DNA of 64,000 nt from Burkholderia sp. WP9 (lineage in GTDB: Bacteria; Pseudomonadota; Gammaproteobacteria; Burkholderiales; Burkholderiaceae): contig NZ_FNTG01000002.1 in assembly GCF_900104795.1 (NCBI RefSeq), forward strand, positions 2,542,001 to 2,606,000, given 5' to 3'. The translations under genes and the position numbers were made by a program. The notes beneath the pieces were generated by a model. That model was given only the letters and a program-made list of their open reading frames with translations, made no database searches and had not been told where the DNA came from. The stretch's first letter is position 1. The number at the start of each line of letters is the position of its first letter. Shown here piece after piece: positions 16,983 to 25,306 of the stretch.

Positions 16983-18440
16983 TCACAGCCACGGCAACGA
17001 GTACGTCTTCACGTTGGTGAAGCTCTTGATCGCTTCCTGAACGCCTTCCTTGTAGCCGAGCCCCGAGTCCTTGATGCCGCCGAACGGCGTCAGTTCGAGG
17101 CGGTAGCCGGGCACCTCGCGCACGTTCACGCTGCCCACCTGTAATTCCGTGATAAATCGCGTGATGTAATCGAGCCGGTTCGTGCAGACGGAAGAGGACA
17201 GGCCGTAGTCCGTCGAGTTGGAAATCCGGATCGCTTCGTCGATATCGCGGAAGCGGATGACCGGCGAAACTGGACCGAAAGTTTCATATCGCACGAGCGG
17301 CATATCCGGCGTGACGCGATCGACCACGGTCGGCGAATAAAGCGCGCCGCGGCGCACGTTGCCGAGCAGCAGCTTCGCGCCGCGATTGACGGCGTCGTTG
17401 ACCTGCGCTTCGAAGAAGATCGCGGCGTCCTCGTCGATCACGGTGCCCATGTCGGTAGCGGGATCGGCCGGATCGCCGTAACGTATTGCGCGACTCTTTT
17501 CCACCAGCAATTCAACGAAGCGATCCGCCACCGCTTCGTGCACGAGCATCCGCTTGATGGCGGTGCAGCGCTGCCCGGAGTTCTTGTACGAGCCGGAAAC
17601 GGCCAACGTGCTCGCCTCATCGAGGTCCGCGTCTTCCATCACGATGAGCGGATCGTTGCCGCCCAGTTCGAGCACCGCGCGCCGATAACCCATCCTGTTC
17701 GCGATGTGTTTGCCGATGGCGACCCCGCCCGTGAACGTAATGAGGTCGACGTGCCGGTTTGTAATGAGTTCGTCCGCAATGTCTTTCGGGTCGCCCGTGA
17801 CCACCTGGAGCATCTGTGGTGGCAGGCCGGCGCTGTAGAGAATGTCGGCGAGCAGGCAGGTGGACAGTGGCACTTTCTCGGACGGTTTGACGACGATCCG
17901 GTTATTGGTGGCGATGGATGGCACGATCTTGTGCGCCACCTGGTTCATAGGATGATTGAACGGCGTGATCGCGCAGATCACGCCGAGCTGCGGCTCGCGC
18001 TGCGTATAGACGCGGCGCTGTTTGCCGTGCGGCGTCAGATCGCAGGAGAAAATCTGGCCGTCGTCCTTCAGCGCCTCGGCGGCGCCGAAGATCAATACGT
18101 CGCTGACGCGGCCCGCTTCGTATAGCGAATCTTTCTTGCAGAGCCCGGATTCGGCGGTGATCAGAGCGGCGATTTCGCCGGTCCGCTCGCGCACCATATC
18201 CGCCGCGCGCCGCAGGATCTGCGCGCGCTCATAGCGTGTGAGGCTGGCGCGATATGCGTGCGCGTAGTCGAAAGCGTGCCGCACGTCGTCTACCGTGGCT
18301 TTCGGAACCGTGCCGACGAGCTCGCGCGTATAGGGATTGAATACGTCGATGACTTCCGCGCGCGTGATCTTTTCACCGCCGATGCGCATGGTCTCGTGTC
18401 GAACCCCAAAAGACATGCCTGGTTTGACGATGGCGTTCAC
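16983..18440 (-). CDS. phnY: PhnY-type (phosphonoacetaldehyde) aldehyde dehydrogenase
   Basis: A 485-residue NAD-dependent aldehyde dehydrogenase. VFNPYTRELVGTVPKAT, ITPFNHPMNQVAHK, ELGGNDPLIVMEDADLDEA with the catalytic Glu, and NSGQRCTA with the catalytic Cys are all present. The sequence, including the ending FGGIKDSGLGYKEGVQEAIK, closely follows Sinorhizobium PhnY, which oxidises phosphonoacetaldehyde to phosphonoacetate. No PhnW or PhnA is in the window. The gene has a TauR-type box and sits between xsc and tauABC, so it may oxidise sulfoacetaldehyde to sulfoacetate instead, or in addition, as SafD does elsewhere. Confidence 0.8.
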   Translation of the reverse strand: MNAIVKPGMSFGVRHETMRIGGEKITRAEVIDVFNPYTRELVGTVPKATVDDVRHAFDYAHAYRASLTRYERAQILRRAADMVRERTGEIAALITAESGLCKKDSLYEAGRVSDVLIFGAAEALKDDGQIFSCDLTPHGKQRRVYTQREPQLGVICAITPFNHPMNQVAHKIVPSIATNNRIVVKPSEKVPLSTCLLADILYSAGLPPQMLQVVTGDPKDIADELITNRHVDLITFTGGVAIGKHIANRMGYRRAVLELGGNDPLIVMEDADLDEASTLAVSGSYKNSGQRCTAIKRMLVHEAVADRFVELLVEKSRAIRYGDPADPATDMGTVIDEDAAIFFEAQVNDAVNRGAKLLLGNVRRGALYSPTVVDRVTPDMPLVRYETFGPVSPVIRFRDIDEAIRISNSTDYGLSSSVCTNRLDYITRFITELQVGSVNVREVPGYRLELTPFGGIKDSGLGYKEGVQEAIKSFTNVKTYSLPWL

Positions 18441-18523
18441 GTGGCCCCCTGACTGGATTAACGATCGCGGAAGACAACTGCCTTACCGTTGCGACCGATA
18501 TTGCCGTTGCGCACGGCAACGGG

Positions 18524-18556
18524 GTAGAGCCAGCTTGGGGGAGTCGCTGAGTCCAG
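18524..18556 (-). promoter_or_regulatory. TauR-type direct-repeat box, phnY-like gene
   Basis: On the minus strand CTGGACTCAG and CTGGCTCTAC lie with 23-bp start-to-start spacing, 84 bp before the dehydrogenase start. A -10-like CAATAT follows 21 bases after the box. It nearly repeats the box at 6380-6412; even part of the spacer (CGACTCCC) is shared. Confidence 0.78.
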
Positions 18557-18579
18557 CGCCGTATCACTGCGACGCTGAA

Positions 18580-18607
18580 GCGAAAGAGAAAGGGCCCGCA
18601 GGCCCTT
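18580..18607 (-). terminator. Probable terminator of tauABC
   Basis: The perfect 7-bp arms AAGGGCC (18590-18596) and GGCCCTT (18601-18607) surround a 4-base loop. On the minus strand they are followed by the pyrimidine-rich TTTCTCTTTC. It sits 26 bp after the tauC stop, which makes the phnY-like gene a separate transcription unit. Confidence 0.7.
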
Positions 18608-18632
18608 GTGAGTGAAGCACGGCGACGCCTTG

Positions 18633-19553
18633 TCAGACCCTGCCTTTCCAGGGCACCAGCACGCGCTCGATATAACGCATCAGCAGATCGAAGCAGAGCG
18701 CGAAGAAGCCAATCACGATAATCCCCATGATGACCACGTCGCTCGCCAGAAATTCCGCTGCGTTGAGCACCATGAAGCCGAGGCCGCTGGTCGATGCGAC
18801 CATTTCGGCGGCCACCAGTGTCGTCCAGCCGACGCCGATGCCGATTCTCATGCCGGTGAAGATCTCCGGCATCGCCGACTTCAGGATCACGTACAGGACC
18901 ACCTGTGTGCGCGAGGCGCCCATCGAATACGCGGCGTGAATCTGTTCGATCGAAACCGAGCGCACGCCTGCACGGGCCGCAATGGCGAGCGGCGCGAAAA
19001 TGGCGAGGTAAATCAGCAGCACCTTCGAAAATTCGCCGATGCCGAACCAGATGATGATGAGCGGCAAATAGGCGAGAGGCGGCAACGGGCGGTAGAACTC
19101 GATCGGCGGATCGAACGCGCCGCGCGCGAAGCGCGACACGCCCATCATCACGCCGACGGGTATCGCGCTCACGCAGGCGAGCAGGAATGCGCCGAAGACC
19201 CGCAACAGGCTGATACCCGTGTGGTGCGCGAGCGTGGAATTGGCGAAACCTTCGGTGGCGACAAAGATGAACTTCGCGTAGACGGCCTGCGGCGACGGCA
19301 GAAAGAGCGGCTTGATCCAGTGCAGATTGGTCGCCGCGAACCAGAGTCCGACAAATGCGGCCACCGTGATGAGGCTCGTGGCGACGCTGCTGCCTTGCCC
19401 CGGCACGCCGAACGTATCGCCGGGCCGGGCGGGTTTCTTCGCGAGCATGCGAGGCCCGCGCCCCGGTCGCCGAGGCGGCCGTGCCGGCGTGTTCGTCTCC
19501 ATGGGGGCGGCCTCGCCGTGCAGAACGGCCTGAGCGGATTTTGAACTAAACAT
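18633..19553 (-). CDS. tauC: Taurine/sulfonate ABC transporter permease
   Basis: A 306-residue inner-membrane permease of the TauC/SsuC type with about six helices. The EAA-type loop that contacts the ATPase is visible as [39 protein letters not shown] is typical of the taurine/nitrate permease group. A Pro/Arg-rich N-terminal tail of about 50 residues precedes the first helix. The start overlaps the tauB stop by 8 bp. It forms the membrane pore of the taurine importer with TauB and TauA. Confidence 0.92.
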   Translation of the reverse strand: MFSSKSAQAVLHGEAAPMETNTPARPPRRPGRGPRMLAKKPARPGDTFGVPGQGSSVATSLITVAAFVGLWFAATNLHWIKPLFLPSPQAVYAKFIFVATEGFANSTLAHHTGISLLRVFGAFLLACVSAIPVGVMMGVSRFARGAFDPPIEFYRPLPPLAYLPLIIIWFGIGEFSKVLLIYLAIFAPLAIAARAGVRSVSIEQIHAAYSMGASRTQVVLYVILKSAMPEIFTGMRIGIGVGWTTLVAAEMVASTSGLGFMVLNAAEFLASDVVIMGIIVIGFFALCFDLLMRYIERVLVPWKGRV

Positions 19554-20361
19554 GAGCGACTCCGGCCGCGGCGGCGTGCATCTTCTCGTCGCCGTAAATG
19601 ATGTTGAGGACACGCTCGCGCATGGCGATGAAATCGGGACTCGATTTGATCGCCCGTGCGTCGCGCGTGTCGAGAAAACGGCGATTGAAGTCCAGTTCGT
19701 AGGTATGGGTGATACGGCCGGGACGCGGCGACATCACGATCAGACGGCTCGCAAGGAAGAGTGCCTCCTCCACGCTGTGCGTGATAAAGAAAAACATCTT
19801 GTTGGTCTTCTTCCAGACATCGAGCAGCAATTCCTGAATGGTTTCGCGGGTGAGCGCGTCGAGCGCGGCCATCGGCTCGTCCATCAGCAGCATTGCCGGA
19901 TCGCAGGTGAGCGCGCGGGCAATGCCGACACGCTGCTGCATCCCGCCCGAGAGCTGATAGATCATGTGCTTGTGGAAGTCCTGCAAGCCGACCAGCGCGA
20001 GGTTGCGCACGGCGATTTCGCGCCGCTGCGCGCGCGGCACGCCTTGCAGTTTGAGACCGAATTCCGCGTTGTCGATCACGTTGAGCCACGGCAATAGCGC
20101 ATGCTTCTGGAACACCACGCCGCGGTCCGCGCCCGGCCCCGCGATCGGTTCGCCGCCGAGCAGCAACTCGCCCCGGCTCGGCGCGATGAAGCCGGCCATG
20201 AGCGACAACAGCGTGGTCTTGCCGCATCCGGACGCCCCCAGCGCGACGACGAAGTCGCCTGAGCGGATAGTCAGGTTGATATCGTCGAGCGCCTGTACGG
20301 TCTGACCTGGCCGGCGCCCCGGGAACACCACGCTCACGTTCCTGACAGTCATGTTTTCCAT
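19546..20361 (-). CDS. tauB: Taurine/sulfonate ABC transporter ATPase
   Basis: A 271-residue ABC ATPase. Walker A is GASGCGKTT near residue 41, the Q-loop is [11 protein letters not shown], the signature is [15 protein letters not shown], Walker B is [12 protein letters not shown], and the switch His lies in [11 protein letters not shown]. This pattern is that of the TauB/SsuB/NrtD group. It couples ATP hydrolysis to taurine uptake through TauC. It is the second gene of tauABC, 30 bp after tauA. Confidence 0.93.
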   Translation of the reverse strand: MENMTVRNVSVVFPGRRPGQTVQALDDINLTIRSGDFVVALGASGCGKTTLLSLMAGFIAPSRGELLLGGEPIAGPGADRGVVFQKHALLPWLNVIDNAEFGLKLQGVPRAQRREIAVRNLALVGLQDFHKHMIYQLSGGMQQRVGIARALTCDPAMLLMDEPMAALDALTRETIQELLLDVWKKTNKMFFFITHSVEEALFLASRLIVMSPRPGRITHTYELDFNRRFLDTRDARAIKSSPDFIAMRERVLNIIYGDEKMHAAAAGVAHV

Positions 20362-20391
20362 GTTGCCTCCTGATTCCGGATCACGGTTACG

Positions 20392-21450
20392 TCATTTGAG
20401 TTGCGCGGCGGCTTCGGCGTAAGCCGGCGTCACGAATTTCGAGTAGTCCGGCAGGACGGCGCCAATCTGCTTCTGACTTTTCAGGAACTCCGAGGTGTCC
20501 TTCAGCGCGAGCGCGGCGCGGCTCGCCGTGCCGCCACCCAGCCATTGCGCGGACGCCTGCTCGCCGAGCGTGGGGAAGGCGTACAGCGACAGCGACCCCG
20601 GCACGTCCGCCGGCGAGCCGCCGATCATCTTCGCGATGGCGGCGGCTTGCGGCGAGGTCGCGCTCCATTGCGACGGATTGCTGCGGTATTGCTGGTCGGC
20701 GTCGGCGATTGCCTTGACGAGTTTGGCCATGAAGTCTTTATGGTCCTCGCCCCATTTGCGATCGACGGCAATGCCGTCGAAGGTCGGCTTGCCGAGCTTC
20801 GAGAGGTCGCCGGACGTGATCAGCACCTTGCCGCTTTTCTTCAGTTCCGCGAGTGCCGGATCCCACACGTAGGCGGCGTCGATGTCGCCGCGCGCCCAGG
20901 CCGCGACGATCTGATTGGGCTGCATGTTGAGAATCTTCAGGTCAGACGGATTGATGCCCCAGTGCTGCAGCGCGAACATGGTGTGATAGTGAGTCGTCGA
21001 CACGAACGGCACGCCGATGGTCTTGCCCTTCAGATCCGCGGGTTTCGCCACGCCGGAGCCATTGCGCACCACCATCGCTTCAGCCTGGTTGATGTTGTCG
21101 AGAATCCAGAAGAGCTGCAGATCGAGACCCTGGCTCACGGCGGCGGCAAGCGGGCTCGAACCGATCACGCCGACCTTGACGTCACCGGATGCCAGCGCGG
21201 TCGCGACTTTCGCGCCTGACTCGAATTGCCGCCAGTTGATCTTGTAGCCGGTGGCCTTTTCGATCGACCCGTTCGCGATGCCGACCACCCACGGGTCGAC
21301 GATCTGCTGATAGGCGATCGTGATTTCCTTTTCTTGCGCATGGCTGGGCGTCGCCACGAGGCTCGCCGTGGCGGCGAAAACCAGCGACAGGACGCAGCGT
21401 GCCGTCCATTGGAACCACGGTCGTGAGGTCGGGCTTTTATGGCGTTTCAT
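20392..21450 (-). CDS. tauA: Taurine ABC transporter substrate-binding protein
   Basis: A 352-residue periplasmic binding protein with an N-terminal signal peptide (basic MKRHK, a hydrophobic core, probable cleavage after PSHA near residue 39). The ITIAYQQIVDPWVVGIANG and VGVIGSSPLAAA stretches belong to the TauA/SsuA family, and the later AAWARGDIDAAYVWDPAL segment is a taurine-binding-protein hallmark. The ATG at 21450 is chosen because the signal peptide begins there; an upstream in-frame codon adds only an unlikely tail. It is the first gene of tauABC, behind a TauR-type box. Confidence 0.93.
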   Translation of the reverse strand: MKRHKSPTSRPWFQWTARCVLSLVFAATASLVATPSHAQEKEITIAYQQIVDPWVVGIANGSIEKATGYKINWRQFESGAKVATALASGDVKVGVIGSSPLAAAVSQGLDLQLFWILDNINQAEAMVVRNGSGVAKPADLKGKTIGVPFVSTTHYHTMFALQHWGINPSDLKILNMQPNQIVAAWARGDIDAAYVWDPALAELKKSGKVLITSGDLSKLGKPTFDGIAVDRKWGEDHKDFMAKLVKAIADADQQYRSNPSQWSATSPQAAAIAKMIGGSPADVPGSLSLYAFPTLGEQASAQWLGGGTASRAALALKDTSEFLKSQKQIGAVLPDYSKFVTPAYAEAAAQLK

Positions 21451-21567
21451 AATAGGTCTCAAAAGTGGCTGTCTATGGAGCATGGAAGTCGTGTGGATAC
21501 GACCGGTGCTTGTCCCGATCGCGGTGGACGGGGTGAGTCGAGTATCGTCAGTAAAAAATCGGGCAAG

Positions 21568-21600
21568 TTAGTGCCAGACGGCGCCGATCGTTGAGTCCAC
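21568..21600 (-). promoter_or_regulatory. TauR-type direct-repeat box, tauA promoter
   Basis: On the minus strand GTGGACTCAA and CTGGCACTAA have half-site starts 23 bp apart, 118 bp before the tauA start. GATACT follows at the -10 position, 22 bases after the box. It lies in the gap between tauA and the divergent tauR, so it may also serve autoregulation. Confidence 0.75.
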
Positions 21601-21609
21601 ATGGCAATC

Positions 21610-21706
21610 GGGGATTGCTCAGGGACTGCTCGGGGACCGCTCAGGCCCCGATCGCGATCCAGATCGGGATCCGACCCGGGCCCGACGCGGACCCAACGCG
21701 GACCCG
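21610..21706. repeat. 11-bp short repeats in the tauA-tauR gap
   Basis: Three contiguous 11-bp units of the form (A/G)GGGA(T/C)(T/C)GCTC lie at 21610-21642. Two units ACGCGGACCC(A/G) lie at 21685-21706. Both sets have a period close to one helical turn. They stand between the TauR-type box and the tauR start and may be extra regulator contacts; function unknown. Confidence 0.6.
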
Positions 21707-21814
21707 ATCCGAAGCCGCCCTGGCCGGCCCGTGCCATGACTGCTATCGCGACGGACGGCTGTGCCGTGCAGCGACGCGATGGCCGGCGCGGCCTGTTCAC
21801 TTTCAGGAGGAAGC

Positions 21815-23338
21815 ATGTCTAGCCGTACTGCGACGGCCCTTTGGACGCAGCGTTTTCAGCGTCCCAGCGACTCGAACATGAGCCTGCAAGGGCAGATTCG
21901 CCAGATGCTGGTGGCCGCGATTCTGGACGGCCAACTGCCGCCGCAAACCGCGCTGCCGTCCAGCCGCGAACTGGCCGATCAACTGAGCGTCGCGAGAAAT
22001 ACGGTCGTGCTGGCGTACCAGCAACTCGTGGAAGAGGGCTATCTGATTTCGCGCGAGCGCAGCGGGCACTTCGTCAATCCGGCGATGCTGGAAGGGCGCC
22101 ACGGTTTCAAGCCGTCGCAGTCGGTCCCCGGCGGCGAGCATGGCACCGCGCCCGCGCGGCCCGATTGGGCGCACCGTGTGCAGCGGCGGCCCTCCGCGCA
22201 GCGCAACATCGTCAAACCGGGCAACTGGCAGGACTACGAATATCCATTTATCTACGGGCAGTTCGACCAGTCGCTCTTTCCGACCAACGACTGGCGCGAG
22301 TGCTGCATGAAGGCGCTTTCGGTGATGGAGATCCGCAACTGGGCGCCGGATCTGATCGGCCGCGACGACGACACGCTGATCCAGCAGATCCGCACGCGTG
22401 TGCTGCCGCGACGTGGCGTGTTCGCGATGCCGGATGAAATCGTCATCACGATCGGCTGTCAGCAGGCGTTATATCTGGTGGCCGATCTGCTTGCGCGCGA
22501 GCGCACCACGGTGGGATTCGAAAACCCCGGCTATCCGGACGCGCGCAATATCTTCGAGAACCGCAATGCGCAACTGGTGCCGTTGCCGGTCGATGCGGGC
22601 GGCGTGCGCCCCGTCGAGGACGCGCAGCTGTTTGCTCAATGCGATTACGTCTACGTGACGCCGAGCCACCAGTGCCCGACCACGGCCACCATGCCGATCG
22701 ATCGCCGGCATGCGTTGCTCGAACTCGCGCAAGAGCACGATTTCGTGCTGATCGAAGACGACTACGAAAGCGAGAACAATTTTTCAGGCATGCCGCACCC
22801 GGCGCTCAAGAGTTTGGACAAGGCTGATCGCGTGATCTACATCGGCAGTCTGTCGAAGACGTTCGCGCCCGGCTTGCGGCTCGGCTATATCGTGGGTCCG
22901 CGCGAACTGGTGCATGAGTTGCGCGCGTTACGCCGTCTGATGGTGCGGCATCCGGCGGCATACATTCAGCGTGCGTTCGCGACGTTTCTCGCGCTCGGCC
23001 ATCATGACGCGCTGCTGCGCAGGCTCGCCCACGCTTATCGCGAGCGTGCGCTGGCGTTGATGGCGGCGCTCGACACATACATGCCCGAAGCGCGCTACAT
23101 CCCGATTACGGGCGGCGCGTCGTGCTGGGTGGAAGGGCCGCCGTGGCTCGACGCCGTGCGCCTCGCCGCCGACGCCGAACAGCACGGCATTCTGATCGAA
23201 TCAGGCGGTGTGTTCTTCATGACCGGACTGGAGCAGAAGCACTGCTTCCGGATGGGTTTCTCGGCGATCAAGCTCGACAAGATCGAGGCGGGCGTGCGCC
23301 TGCTGGCCGAACTCGTGCGCCAGCAGAAGCCTGCGTGA
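21815..23338 (+). CDS. tauR: MocR/PdxR-family regulator of taurine use, TauR
   Basis: A 507-residue MocR-type regulator: a GntR winged helix-turn-helix at residues 17-85 (LPSSRELADQLSVARNTVVLAY) joined to a fold-type I aminotransferase domain. The pyridoxal-phosphate lysine lies in YIGSLSKTFAPGLRLGY, and EDDYESE carries the cofactor-contacting Asp. AGGAGG at 21805-21810 fixes the ATG at 21815. It is divergent from tauABC, as TauR is in other taurine users, and probably senses taurine through pyridoxal phosphate to activate the box-bearing promoters. Confidence 0.88.
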   Translation: MSSRTATALWTQRFQRPSDSNMSLQGQIRQMLVAAILDGQLPPQTALPSSRELADQLSVARNTVVLAYQQLVEEGYLISRERSGHFVNPAMLEGRHGFKPSQSVPGGEHGTAPARPDWAHRVQRRPSAQRNIVKPGNWQDYEYPFIYGQFDQSLFPTNDWRECCMKALSVMEIRNWAPDLIGRDDDTLIQQIRTRVLPRRGVFAMPDEIVITIGCQQALYLVADLLARERTTVGFENPGYPDARNIFENRNAQLVPLPVDAGGVRPVEDAQLFAQCDYVYVTPSHQCPTTATMPIDRRHALLELAQEHDFVLIEDDYESENNFSGMPHPALKSLDKADRVIYIGSLSKTFAPGLRLGYIVGPRELVHELRALRRLMVRHPAAYIQRAFATFLALGHHDALLRRLAHAYRERALALMAALDTYMPEARYIPITGGASCWVEGPPWLDAVRLAADAEQHGILIESGGVFFMTGLEQKHCFRMGFSAIKLDKIEAGVRLLAELVRQQKPA

Positions 23339-23381
23339 TGAACATACCCGGCAGCGGGTATGGCAGAGAAAGGGGCTCGTG

Positions 23382-24254
23382 TCAGAAGGTGGCCGCGAGT
23401 TCCCGAGCGGCTTCCTGAAGACGCGGCACGAATTCGAGCGCGCGCGACAGCGGCGCGCGCGAGACCGGCGCATGCACGGCGACCGCCGCGATACAGGTGC
23501 CGTTCTCATCGACGACTGGCGCCGCCACGCATACGATGCCGGCCAGAAACTCCTCGTTATCGATCGCAATGCGCTTGTGCGCGGTCCGGTCGAGTTCCGC
23601 CTCGAGCAGTTCCGGATCGGTGATGGTGTTCTGCGTGAAGCGTTCGAGTTTCAGTGCGCGCACGAGCGCCGAGCGCTGTTCGCGCGGCAGCATGGCCAGC
23701 AGCAGTTTGCCGCTCGCACTGCAATACGCGGGGACGTGCGAGCCGGGTTTGAGATCGAGGCGCAAGGGCCACGGCGCTTCCATCCGGTCGAGATACAGCA
23801 CCTCGGTTTCATGCAGCATGGTGAGGTTGCAGGTCTCGCCGAGATCGGCCACCAGACGCGCGAGAATCGCGTGACGCAGGCGCCGCGCGCCGGAATGCAT
23901 CACCACGCCCAACGCGAGCTGCGCGAGCCGTGGTCCGATTACATAGGCGTTTTTCTGACCGGGCTCGCGGATCACGAGACCGCCGGCTTCCAGCGAAGCG
24001 AGCATGCGATGCAGCGACGCCTTGGGCAGCGCGACGTCCTGCGCAATATCGGCGAGCGATACCGGGCCGTCCGAGTTGACGAGGTGTTCGAGCAGCGCAA
24101 ACGCGCGCAGCGTCGGAGTATCCGCTTTGGTCATGCCTGCCGTTCCGGAAAATGGATCGGCGTCATTGTACAACTCCGCTTTGGGCCGCCCGGCCTTCAC
24201 GCCGCCGGGCCGGACGGCTGCGGCGGAGTCCTGCGGATCGAATGGATCGCTCAT
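23382..24254 (-). CDS. IclR-family regulator (second of a tandem pair)
   Basis: A 290-residue IclR-type regulator. A Pro/Ala-rich tail of about 40 residues precedes the N-terminal winged helix-turn-helix (PVSLADIAQDVALPKASLHRML), followed by the GAF-like effector domain with GETCNLTMLHETEVLYLDR and CSASGKLLLAMLP. The start at 24254 is the choice among several in-frame codons up to 24284. It begins about 10 bp after the stop of another IclR gene, so the two are probably co-transcribed. Its target is unknown; xsc, which has paired operators of its own, is one candidate. Confidence 0.85.
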   Translation of the reverse strand: MSDPFDPQDSAAAVRPGGVKAGRPKAELYNDADPFSGTAGMTKADTPTLRAFALLEHLVNSDGPVSLADIAQDVALPKASLHRMLASLEAGGLVIREPGQKNAYVIGPRLAQLALGVVMHSGARRLRHAILARLVADLGETCNLTMLHETEVLYLDRMEAPWPLRLDLKPGSHVPAYCSASGKLLLAMLPREQRSALVRALKLERFTQNTITDPELLEAELDRTAHKRIAIDNEEFLAGIVCVAAPVVDENGTCIAAVAVHAPVSRAPLSRALEFVPRLQEAARELAATF

Positions 24255-24264
24255 GGGGAAAGCC

Positions 24265-25101
24265 TCAGCGCTCATGGTGCGCATGCTCCGCAGAAGGCCC
24301 TGCGGATAAGAGTGGGGCGAGCTTCAGCGCCGCGTCCTTGAGTCGGGGCACGGTCTTCAGCAGGTCGTTCAGACTCGCGCGCGCGGTCGGCGCGTGAATC
24401 GCCAGCGAAGCGAGCACGTGCCCGTCGGTGGTATCTCGCACCGGCACCGCGACCGCCACCATGCCGCGCACCAGTTCCTCGTTGTCGATGCCGATACCGC
24501 GCACGGCGAGGCGGTCGAGTTCCGCCTCCAGCAGATTCAATTCCGTCAGCGTGCCTTGCGTTCGTCGCTCCAGCGTCAGCCGCACGAGCACGAGGCGGCG
24601 TTCGGCCGGCGGCATCTGTGAGAGGAACAGTTTGCCGCTGGCGGTGCAGTGCAACGGCACCCGCGTGCCGGGCTGCAAATGCAGCCGCAGCGGTTCAGTG
24701 GTCTCCACGCGCTCCAGATAGAGCACGGTGTCGCGATCGAGCGCGGTGAGGTTGCAGGTCTCGCCGAGCGCGTCCACCAGCGAGCGCAGCAGCGAACGGC
24801 AGGCCCGCCCAAACGTGTTGTTGGACAGCGTGGTGAGCGCGAGTTGCGCCGCTTTCGGCCCCAGCGTGATGCCGCGATCCGTGCCGCGCGAGTCGGGCAG
24901 ATGCGTGACGTAGCCCTGAGCTTCGAGCGATTCGATCAGCCGCATCAGCGTCGCTTTGGGAATGTGCAGGCGCAGCGAGAGTTGCGATAGCGAAAACGGC
25001 TGCCCCGCGGCCGCGAGTTGTTCGAGCACGGCCAAGGCGCGCAAAGCCCGTGAGTCCTCGGCCACGGATTCGCTGCGCGGCGACGGGCAGTGTGCTTGCA
25101 T
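24265..25101 (-). CDS. iseR: IclR-family regulator, divergent from the GMC oxidoreductase (IseR-like)
   Basis: A 278-residue IclR-type regulator with helix-turn-helix residues PFSLSQLSLRLHIPKATLMRLI near position 36 and an effector domain containing GETCNLTALDRDTVLYLER and CTASGKLFLSQMP. It is clearly related to its neighbour and to the sauR candidate. It is transcribed away from the GMC oxidoreductase gene, and a 30-bp palindrome lies in the gap. By position it would be the regulator of an isethionate module; the symbol is a context-based guess. Confidence 0.7.
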   Translation of the reverse strand: MQAHCPSPRSESVAEDSRALRALAVLEQLAAAGQPFSLSQLSLRLHIPKATLMRLIESLEAQGYVTHLPDSRGTDRGITLGPKAAQLALTTLSNNTFGRACRSLLRSLVDALGETCNLTALDRDTVLYLERVETTEPLRLHLQPGTRVPLHCTASGKLFLSQMPPAERRLVLVRLTLERRTQGTLTELNLLEAELDRLAVRGIGIDNEELVRGMVAVAVPVRDTTDGHVLASLAIHAPTARASLNDLLKTVPRLKDAALKLAPLLSAGPSAEHAHHER

Positions 25102-25175
25102 ACGCTTCCTTGCTCCCGATCAGTGACTGGCCGGCGTCCACGTGCGCTGCACACGCCGGTCGGCAATTTCTAAAA

Positions 25176-25205
25176 GTGAAACAAAAACAGCTGTTTCTGT
25201 TTCAC
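25176..25205. promoter_or_regulatory. 30-bp near-perfect palindrome, likely IclR operator
   Basis: GTGAAACA and TGTTTCAC form the ends, with AAACAGCTGTTT across the centre; only one symmetric pair differs over the 30 bp. It lies 74 bp upstream of the divergent IclR gene and 101 bp before the GMC oxidoreductase start. A -10-like GATATT at 25213-25218 lies just downstream on the plus strand, so a bound repressor would block that promoter. Confidence 0.75.
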
Positions 25206-25239
25206 ATGCGCCGATATTAGCGGGAATCTCTTGAACAGG

Positions 25240-25279
25240 AAACCGGCTGAACATAAATTTCAACGAAACATACCGGTTT
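25240..25279 (+). promoter_or_regulatory. Inverted repeat in the leader of the GMC oxidoreductase gene
   Basis: The perfect 7-bp arms AAACCGG (25240-25246) and CCGGTTT (25273-25279) lie on either side of a 26-base A-rich centre, ending 27 bp before the ATG. It could be a second operator or a leader hairpin; nothing more can be said. Confidence 0.45.
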
Positions 25280-25306
25280 TTATAAAACATGCAGGAGACA
25301 CTTCAC

